DNA of 27,710 nucleotides from Clostridia bacterium. GTDB lineage: Bacteria > Bacillota > Clostridia > Oscillospirales > CAG-272. Positions 22,975 through 27,710 of this stretch are shown piece after piece. The stretch spans positions 1-27,710 of the forward strand of contig JAFQWT010000200.1 in assembly GCA_017407375.1 (NCBI GenBank), written 5' to 3'. Each line of letters begins with the position of its first letter. Positions within the stretch are counted from its first letter, which is position 1. The notes beneath the pieces were generated by a model. It had not been told where the DNA came from. It ran no database searches and saw nothing but the letters and a program-made list of their open reading frames with translations. The translations under genes and the position numbers were made by a program.

Positions 22975-24462
22975 TTACTTCGGGTGGAATAGCTTCTTGG
23001 TCTGGTAACGCGGCTCACAGGTCACGTTAAGGCCAAGCTTATGTAACGTTTTGTTGTCAATTTGCGCCAGCATCACCGAGGAGTGCAGCTCGCACCCGCG
23101 GAGCTTGGAGAGCTGGCGCATGGCCCGCTCCGCCGTCGGAGAGGAGAAGGCGCAGATCGAGAGCGCCACCAGCACCTCGTCGGTATGCAGGCGGGGGTTG
23201 TGGTTGCCAAGGTGGTTGACCTTCAGATCCTGGAGCGGCTCGATGATCTCGGGCGGGATCAGAAGGGTCTTGTCCGCGATACGTCCCAGCGCCTTCAGGG
23301 CGTTGAGGAGCAGGGCGGCCGAGGCGCCGAGCAGGGGAGAGGTCTTGCCCGTGATGATGCGCCCGTCGGGCAGCTCCATGGCGGCCGCGGGGGCCCCCGT
23401 TTCCTCCGCTCTCTCAAGGGCGGCGGCGATCACGGGGCGCTCGCTGACGGTGATGCCCGCGTGGTTCATGAGAAGCTCCAGCTTCAGGACGGTGGAGTCG
23501 TCCACCGTGCCCTCGCGCTGGCCGCAAAGGGCGGTGTAATAGCGGCGGATGATCTCCTGGCGTGCCGCTGCCGTCACGGCCTCATCGTCGATGATACAGT
23601 TGCCGGCCATATTGACGCCCATGTCGGTCGGGGACTTGTAGGGCGAGGCGCCGTAGATCTTGTGGAAGGTGGCCTGAAGAACGGGGAAGATCTCCACGTC
23701 ACGGTTGTAGTTGACGGTGGTGGTGCCGTAGGCCTCCAGGTGGAAGGGGTCAATCATGTTGACGTCGTTGAGGTCGGCGGTGGCGGCCTCGTACGCCACG
23801 TTGACGGCGTGGCGGATCGGCAGGTTCCAGATCGGGAAGGTCTCAAACTTGGCATAGCCCGACTTGATCCCGCGCTTGTTCTCGTGGTAGAGCTGGGAGA
23901 GGCAAACGGCCATCTTGCCGCTGCCGGGGCCGGGGGCGGTCACCACCACAAGGCGCCGCTCGGTCTCGATATAATCGTTCTTGCCAAGGCCCTCGTCACT
24001 GACGATCTTCTCAACGTTGGAGGGGTAGCCCTCGATCGGGTAGTGGCGGTACACGCGCACGCCAAGCCCCTCGAGCTTTTTCTCAAACGCCGCGGCGGCC
24101 GACTGCTCCGCATAGCGCGTTAGGACCACGCTGCCAACGTAAAGGCCGACACCGCGGAAAAGATCGATAAGGCGCAAAACGTCAAGGTCGTAGGTAATGC
24201 CAAGGTCGCCGCGCATCTTGTTCTTCTCGATGTCGGCGCTGTTGATGACGATAACGATCTCGGCCTCCTTCTTGAGCTGAAGGAGCATCTGCAGCTTACT
24301 GTCGGGCTTGAAGCCGGGCAAAACGCGGGAGGCGTGGTAGTCGTCAAAGAGCTTACCGCCGAACTCGAGGTAAAGCTTTCCCCCGAACTGCTCGATCCTT
24401 TTGCGGATGCTTTCGGACTGTGTTTTCAGGTACAGATCGTTGTCAAAGCCGATTTTCTTCAT
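22975..24462 (-). CDS. DUF1846 family protein
   Basis: A 495-residue member of DUF1846, widespread in Clostridia and streptococci and still without a firm function. Landmarks are the N-terminal MKKIGFDNDLYLKTQSESI, LEFGGKLFDDYHASRVLPGF, EIVIVINSADIEKNKMRGDLGITYD and VVTAPGPGSGKMAVCLSQLYHE. The last is a P-loop-like GPGSGK suggesting nucleotide binding. Length and order match the family. GAGG lies eight bases before the ATG. The gene heads a leftward operon with the Dabb protein and rlmD, driven by the promoter at 24527-24555. Confidence 0.95.
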   Translation of the reverse strand: MKKIGFDNDLYLKTQSESIRKRIEQFGGKLYLEFGGKLFDDYHASRVLPGFKPDSKLQMLLQLKKEAEIVIVINSADIEKNKMRGDLGITYDLDVLRLIDLFRGVGLYVGSVVLTRYAEQSAAAAFEKKLEGLGVRVYRHYPIEGYPSNVEKIVSDEGLGKNDYIETERRLVVVTAPGPGSGKMAVCLSQLYHENKRGIKSGYAKFETFPIWNLPIRHAVNVAYEAATADLNDVNMIDPFHLEAYGTTTVNYNRDVEIFPVLQATFHKIYGASPYKSPTDMGVNMAGNCIIDDEAVTAAARQEIIRRYYTALCGQREGTVDDSTVLKLELLMNHAGITVSERPVIAAALERAEETGAPAAAMELPDGRIITGKTSPLLGASAALLLNALKALGRIADKTLLIPPEIIEPLQDLKVNHLGNHNPRLHTDEVLVALSICAFSSPTAERAMRQLSKLRGCELHSSVMLAQIDNKTLHKLGLNVTCEPRYQTKKLFHPK

Positions 24463-24526
24463 AGCACACCTCGTTTCCCGTCTCTGCGCTTCGCGCGCGA
24501 GAAAATGTCACAGTATAACAAAGATA

Positions 24527-24555
24527 AGTATAACAGAAGTGACAGAAAAAAACAA
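24527..24555 (-). promoter_or_regulatory. Sigma-A-type promoter for the DUF1846-Dabb-rlmD operon
   Basis: On the minus strand: TTGTTT (24550-24555), a 17-bp spacer and TATACT (24527-24532) preceded by TGT. The word TGTTATACT occurs again 15 bases further downstream (24512-24520), giving a second possible -10 without a matching -35. Confidence 0.7.
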
Positions 24556-24593
24556 GGGCAAATCCGAATTTTCGCTCACCTTTTCCCAAAAAC

Positions 24594-24620
24594 GCAAAAA
24601 AGCCGCCCCAAAGGGGCGGC
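24594..24620 (-). terminator. Rho-independent terminator of the metallophosphoesterase-like gene
   Basis: The 8-bp GC stem GCCGCCCC (24602-24609) pairs with GGGGCGGC (24613-24620) around AAA. On the minus strand it is followed by TTTTTTGCGTTTTT. It lies 20 bases past the stop codon. Confidence 0.88.
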
Positions 24621-24640
24621 ATTTGGCAGAAGGGCGCGGG

Positions 24641-25759
24641 TCAGATGCCCGTGATATCGCGCGACTCAAGGGCGGCAAGGCCCGCGCGGAAGGCCTGGGA
24701 CACGGCCACGCTCTCCTCGAGATTTTGCGAGTTGATCCTCGGCAGGAGCGTGCGGTAAAGCTCACCGCGCACCGTCATATCGCGCTCCAGGTACTCGGCG
24801 TTGAGCGTGGGGCGCGTGCGGTCGATAAAGTCGAGAGAATACAAGGAAAAGCTGAGCGCCTCCTCGGGCGAGGGGGATAGCATCACGGTCGGCTCAAGGC
24901 GCCCCTCAAGGATCACGCGGAGGGAGGTCTCCTCCCCAAAGCCGCGCTCCTCCACGTGCGGGCGGAGGGCGGCCAGCACCTCGCTCATATCCTTGGCGCC
25001 CGTGATGTCAAGCGTAACGGTCTCGTAGCGGTGGCGGTAGAGCGGGACAAAGCGGGTCGAGAGGGTGCGGTCCTCGTCCACGTCAATGCGGACGACGCCT
25101 CCCTCGCCCCCCTCCTCAAAGCTGTGCCCTTCAAGAAAGCCCGCGTGGCAGTAGAGGGTCTTGCCTGCCCGGCGGACGGGCGTGGAGGGGCCGTGGGAGA
25201 AGGCGGCGTAATCGGCTCCGAAGGCGGCGATCTCCTCGGGGGTGACGTGCACGAAAAGGGAACGGCTCCCGATGCTGCAGCAGCCCGAAAGCAGGTTCAG
25301 GGTCTCACTGTCCTCCACCGCCGCCCCCGCCAGTGGGGAAAGCGTGGAGCGCTGACCGTGGATCGCCCAGCCGTACACACGGGCGCCGAGCGCAGGGAGG
25401 TCCACGTATTCAAGGGCCTCGTTCTCAAAAATGCGGACGTTCTTCGGTAAGCGGCCCGACACGTAGAGCGAGTCAACGTCGTAGGGGTCCTGGTCGCCGG
25501 GCGAGATGACAAAGGTGCAGGAGGGCACACCGCCGAGAAGCGCGATGAGGTGGCGGGCATCCTCGCTTGTCAGGTAGCGGCTGCAAAGGTTGCCCGAGAA
25601 GAGGACAAGGTCGATGCTCTCGCGCTTGATGTAGTCGAAAAGGCCGTCAAAGACCTCGGGAAACCGGCGGTGGCGCTCCTTGCACTTTTCAAGCGACAGC
25701 CCAAGGTACGGCATTCCCAGCACAACGCTCCCCACGTGCAGAATACGCAATGGCTTCAT
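24641..25759 (-). CDS. SbcD/YhaO-like metallophosphoesterase homologue with lost catalytic residues
   Basis: A 372-residue protein whose length and block order follow clostridial SbcD/YhaO-type phosphoesterases (SIDLVLFSGNL, LPALGARVYGWAIHG, GADYAAFSHG, RRAGKTLYCHAGFLEGHSFEEGGEGGVVRIDV). The metal-binding motifs are nearly all altered. The N-terminal D-x-H is Ser11 and Val13 (LHVGSVVLG), GD is GN (Asn57), GNHD is GDQD (Asp89 to Asp91), and the final GHxH is SHGP (188-191). The reading frame is intact and well formed, so it is probably a retained pseudoenzyme. The role could be structural or regulatory in DNA metabolism (inference). No SbcC-type ATPase is adjacent. It is divergent from the methyltransferase-like gene and ends at a clear terminator. 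GGGAG is 11 bases before the ATG, a long spacing. Confidence 0.8.
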   Translation of the reverse strand: MKPLRILHVGSVVLGMPYLGLSLEKCKERHRRFPEVFDGLFDYIKRESIDLVLFSGNLCSRYLTSEDARHLIALLGGVPSCTFVISPGDQDPYDVDSLYVSGRLPKNVRIFENEALEYVDLPALGARVYGWAIHGQRSTLSPLAGAAVEDSETLNLLSGCCSIGSRSLFVHVTPEEIAAFGADYAAFSHGPSTPVRRAGKTLYCHAGFLEGHSFEEGGEGGVVRIDVDEDRTLSTRFVPLYRHRYETVTLDITGAKDMSEVLAALRPHVEERGFGEETSLRVILEGRLEPTVMLSPSPEEALSFSLYSLDFIDRTRPTLNAEYLERDMTVRGELYRTLLPRINSQNLEESVAVSQAFRAGLAALESRDITGI

Positions 25760-25803
25760 CGGTTGGCACGCTCCCTTCTTTAAAATTTCGTTTCGTTATG
25801 TCT

Positions 25804-25832
25804 ATTGTAGCACAGTTTTTCAAAAGGTGCAA
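25804..25832 (-). promoter_or_regulatory. Sigma-A-type promoter for the metallophosphoesterase-like gene
   Basis: On the minus strand: TTGCAC (25827-25832), a 17-bp spacer and TACAAT (25804-25809) with TGC directly before the -10. Confidence 0.8.
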
Positions 25833-25864
25833 CACCCGTGTGAAAAAAAGCCGCCCTCCGTCTC

Positions 25865-25893
25865 TTGATTTGTCGCCCCTTCTGTGCTACAAT
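25865..25893 (+). promoter_or_regulatory. Sigma-A-type promoter for the methyltransferase-like gene
   Basis: TTGATT (25865-25870), a 17-bp spacer and TACAAT (25888-25893) with TGC before it. Its 11-base core TGTGCTACAAT is identical to that of the divergent promoter. The start codon lies 29 bases downstream behind AAAAGGAGG. Confidence 0.8.
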
Positions 25894-25922
25894 GAGGGTA
25901 GTAACCAAAAGGAGGTGGCGGG

Positions 25923-27401
25923 ATGCTGGCCCTTGCCATACGGCATACGAACAAGCTCATACGGCGCACCGTCGCTGCGGAGGGGATCCGCCTCGGGCGC
26001 TTTTTCACCACCGCGGCCGAGGCAAAGGAGCTGGCCGCCGGTCTTCCGCTCCCCGTGAAGGAGGAGGTCCGCCTTCTTGACGTGGGCGCCGGCACGGGCA
26101 TCCTCACCGCCGCCGCGGTGGAGGCGCTCTGCCGTGACGGCCACGTGCGCCGCATCCTCCTCGATGCCTATGAGTGTGACGGGCGCCTTCTGCCCACCCT
26201 TGCCGATATTCTGGAGCGCGTGCGCCGCCGTGCCAAGCACGACTATGACGTCCGCCTCGTCGTGAGGATCCACGGGGAGGACTTTATGGAGTCCGCCCGC
26301 GGCCTTGCCGAGCCGAGCGGGGACGGGGAGCGCTACGATATCGCGCTTCTCTCTCCCCCCACGGGCATGCCCGCGGAGGATAGCCCTGCCGCCCGCTTCT
26401 GCCAGCGCGTTCTGCCCCGCTTCACCGACCTCGCCTTCCTCTTTGCCGAGGCCACGGCGGCCCGCCTTGGTGAAGGGGGCGTCATGGCGGCGATCCTCCC
26501 GCTCTCCTTTGCCGACAGCGTGGGGGCCGCCCCCCTCCGTGAGCGCCTCTTTGCCCGCGCCCCCCTCTTTCTTCTCACGCTCGATGCCGGCCGCCGCGGC
26601 AACCGCCCCGATAAGACCATGCTGGCCTACTTCCGCTATGGGGAGGAGCCCGGCGCCCTCCGCGTCCGTGTCAAACGGACCGAGGGCTTTGAGGAGCTGC
26701 CGCCGATCCCCTACCCCGTGGCTGTTTTTTCGTCAGAATGTAAAGTTTTGTTGGCAAAAAGCAAGGAGGACGTGGCTCTGGTCCGCGCGATGAACTCCTT
26801 CCCCTACCGCCTTTCCGACTTTGGCCTCACCGTCAAAACGGGACTCACCATTGAGTCGCGCTACCGTGACTGCCTGCGCTCCGACCGCAGGGACGGTGCC
26901 GTGCCGCTTTTGCAGCCCGCGGGCCTTGTCGGCGGGCAAGTGCGCTTCCCGACCCCCGGCAAGCCCACCCCCTACCTTGTCCCTCGCATCCCCTCGCTCC
27001 GTGAGCCCAACCGCACGATGGTCCTTGTCAAGCGCGCCCCCACGAAAAAGGATGGGCGGCATCTCGTGACGGGGGTGTATCTTTCGGGCCAGCTCCCCTA
27101 CGACGCCGCGATCTCGACCGACAATAAGCTGAACGTCATCAAGGCGGTGGAGGGGGAAATGGAGGCCGCGCTGGCCATCGGGCTGTCGGCACTGCTTTCC
27201 TCGCACTACTATGAGCGCTACTGCTCGCTGACGGGGGCGCTCTCCCACGTGAACGCCGCCGCCCTCCTCTCGCTCCCCCTGCCCGAGCGCGCGATCCTTC
27301 TCTCGATCGGGCAGCGCCTTTCGGCCGCCAGGAACTATTCCCTCCGTGCCGCCGATGCCGTTTCCCGCGCGGCGCTTTCCGCCTGCTTCCTCCTGGAATA
27401 A
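25923..27401 (+). CDS. Eco57I/N6-adenine DNA methyltransferase-like protein with altered motif IV
   Basis: A 492-residue class I SAM-dependent methyltransferase-like protein. Near the N-terminus RLGRFFTT resembles the LGQFFTP lead-in of N6-adenine DNA methyltransferases. Motif I is LLDVGAGTG (51-59), motif II DAYECD (81-86) and motif III GEDF (118-121). Motif IV, normally NPPY, is SPPT (144-147), so base flipping and catalysis may be changed or lost. The C-terminal half (from about 280) contains LSDFGLTVKTGLTIE and VTGVYLSGQLPYDAAISTDNKLNVI, like the target-recognition part of Eco57I/PaeR7I-type enzymes. No restriction endonuclease or specificity gene is adjacent. GGAGG is seven bases before the ATG, with its own promoter. 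RNA or protein methylation is an alternative. Confidence 0.75.
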   Translation: MLALAIRHTNKLIRRTVAAEGIRLGRFFTTAAEAKELAAGLPLPVKEEVRLLDVGAGTGILTAAAVEALCRDGHVRRILLDAYECDGRLLPTLADILERVRRRAKHDYDVRLVVRIHGEDFMESARGLAEPSGDGERYDIALLSPPTGMPAEDSPAARFCQRVLPRFTDLAFLFAEATAARLGEGGVMAAILPLSFADSVGAAPLRERLFARAPLFLLTLDAGRRGNRPDKTMLAYFRYGEEPGALRVRVKRTEGFEELPPIPYPVAVFSSECKVLLAKSKEDVALVRAMNSFPYRLSDFGLTVKTGLTIESRYRDCLRSDRRDGAVPLLQPAGLVGGQVRFPTPGKPTPYLVPRIPSLREPNRTMVLVKRAPTKKDGRHLVTGVYLSGQLPYDAAISTDNKLNVIKAVEGEMEAALAIGLSALLSSHYYERYCSLTGALSHVNAAALLSLPLPERAILLSIGQRLSAARNYSLRAADAVSRAALSACFLLE

Positions 27402-27418
27402 AGTTTTTTCCAAAAAAT

Positions 27419-27440
27419 AAGGGAAAGCCCTTGCATTTTT
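27419..27440 (+). terminator. Weak terminator candidate after the methyltransferase-like gene
   Basis: AAGGG (27419-27423) pairs with CCCTT (27428-27432) around AAAG, followed by GCATTTTTTAT. The 5-bp stem is weak and the T run doubles as the start of the secG promoter spacer. Confidence 0.4.
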
Positions 27441-27459
27441 TATCGGGATATGATATACT
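27431..27459 (+). promoter_or_regulatory. Sigma-A-type promoter for secG
   Basis: TTGCAT (27431-27436), a 17-bp spacer and TATACT (27454-27459) preceded by TGA (extended -10), 64 bases before the secG ATG. Confidence 0.8.
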
Positions 27460-27481
27460 TAAATGCAATTGACGAAAATAA

Positions 27482-27496
27482 GGCCGTTTTTCGGCC
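27482..27496 (+). other. Hairpin in the secG leader
   Basis: GGCCG (27482-27486) pairs with CGGCC (27492-27496) around TTTTT, inside the transcribed leader and 27 bases before the ATG. There is no following U-tract, so it is a leader structure and not a terminator. Confidence 0.45.
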
Positions 27497-27523
27497 GATC
27501 GTATAAGAAAGGAATTTAGTTTT

Positions 27524-27710
27524 ATGCAGGTATTGACCTATATTCTGATCGCACTCCTGATCGCCACCGGCCTTTTCCTTGTGGTGGCGGTGCTCCTGCA
27601 GCAGGGTAAGTCCAAGGGCGGCCTCTCCGGCACCATCGTCGGCGGTACCGAGACCTTTTACGGCAAGGAAAAGGGTGTCCAGCGTGACCGTCTGCTTTCG
27701 CGGATGACAA
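27524..27710 (+). CDS. secG: SecG subunit of the Sec translocon (partial, cut by the window end)
   Basis: The first 62 codons of SecG, a small membrane subunit that assists SecYEG-dependent protein export. Visible are the first membrane segment (about residues 4-25), the family motif VLLQQGKSKGGLSGTIVGG, and FYGKEKGVQRDRLLSRMT leading into the second segment. SecG is usually about 75 residues, so only the end is missing. AAAGGA precedes the ATG at ten bases. In many Bacillota secG is followed by rnr and smpB, which cannot be checked here. Confidence 0.93.
   Translation, partial: MQVLTYILIALLIATGLFLVVAVLLQQGKSKGGLSGTIVGGTETFYGKEKGVQRDRLLSRMT

Overview
The window is a GC-rich, gene-dense bacterial chromosome segment. 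I infer a high-GC member of the Clostridia (Bacillota), probably a gut-type lineage. The reasons are GGAGG ribosome binding sites before most genes, sigma-A-like promoters with 17-bp spacers, a set of families typical of Clostridia (AddB, DUF1846, DUF3842, small multidrug export protein, cytidylate-kinase-like protein, SPFH plus ribbon-helix-helix pair), and a secG start at the right edge. This assignment comes from recalled family knowledge and no search was run. There are 28 credible protein genes, no tRNA or rRNA, no CRISPR array and no transposase. No gene-free stretch exceeds 300 bases.

Left part (1-8100, minus strand): a run of closely spaced genes is read leftward from a promoter at 8129-8157. 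The order is bifunctional NAD(P)H-hydrate repair enzyme (nnr), a protein with an OmpR-type DNA-binding domain and a decayed receiver, AddB helicase-nuclease (without addA beside it), a CopA-type copper ATPase, and a small membrane protein that ends at a hairpin. A divergent promoter (8184-8212) drives a cytidylate-kinase-like gene and an RluD-type pseudouridine synthase, ending at a bidirectional terminator (9861-9894).

Middle (9957-20557, minus strand): a small multidrug export protein is followed upstream by a two-gene SPFH/ribbon-helix-helix operon. That operon's promoter carries two TGATATCA palindromes exactly 11 bp apart over the -10 box, a likely operator. Further right is a ten-gene co-directional string, mostly with ATGA-type overlaps. 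In transcription order it holds a nitrilase-GDPD fusion, glycerate kinase, EamA transporter, CAT-like acetyltransferase, DUF3842, GNAT, amidohydrolase, phospholipase D, an unknown 136-residue protein and a secreted lipoprotein nuclease.

The most unusual region is 20725-21271. An AT-rich four-helix-bundle (S23/IVP family) gene is preceded by an array of seven short hairpins. Their stems all differ, but they are separated by a constant AATTCAT/ATGAATT word whose orientation flips mid-array. The array runs into the 3' end of rlmD and supplies its last eight codons and its stop. This looks like a small mobile or propagating element that inserted next to, or grew into, a housekeeping gene.

Right part: rlmD, a Dabb-domain protein and DUF1846 form a leftward operon from a promoter at 24527-24555. 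A metallophosphoesterase homologue that has lost nearly all its metal ligands and a solitary DNA-methyltransferase-like protein with an altered motif IV diverge from a shared 163-bp promoter region. The window ends in the first 62 codons of secG. All eight promoters I could assign carry a TGn extended -10.
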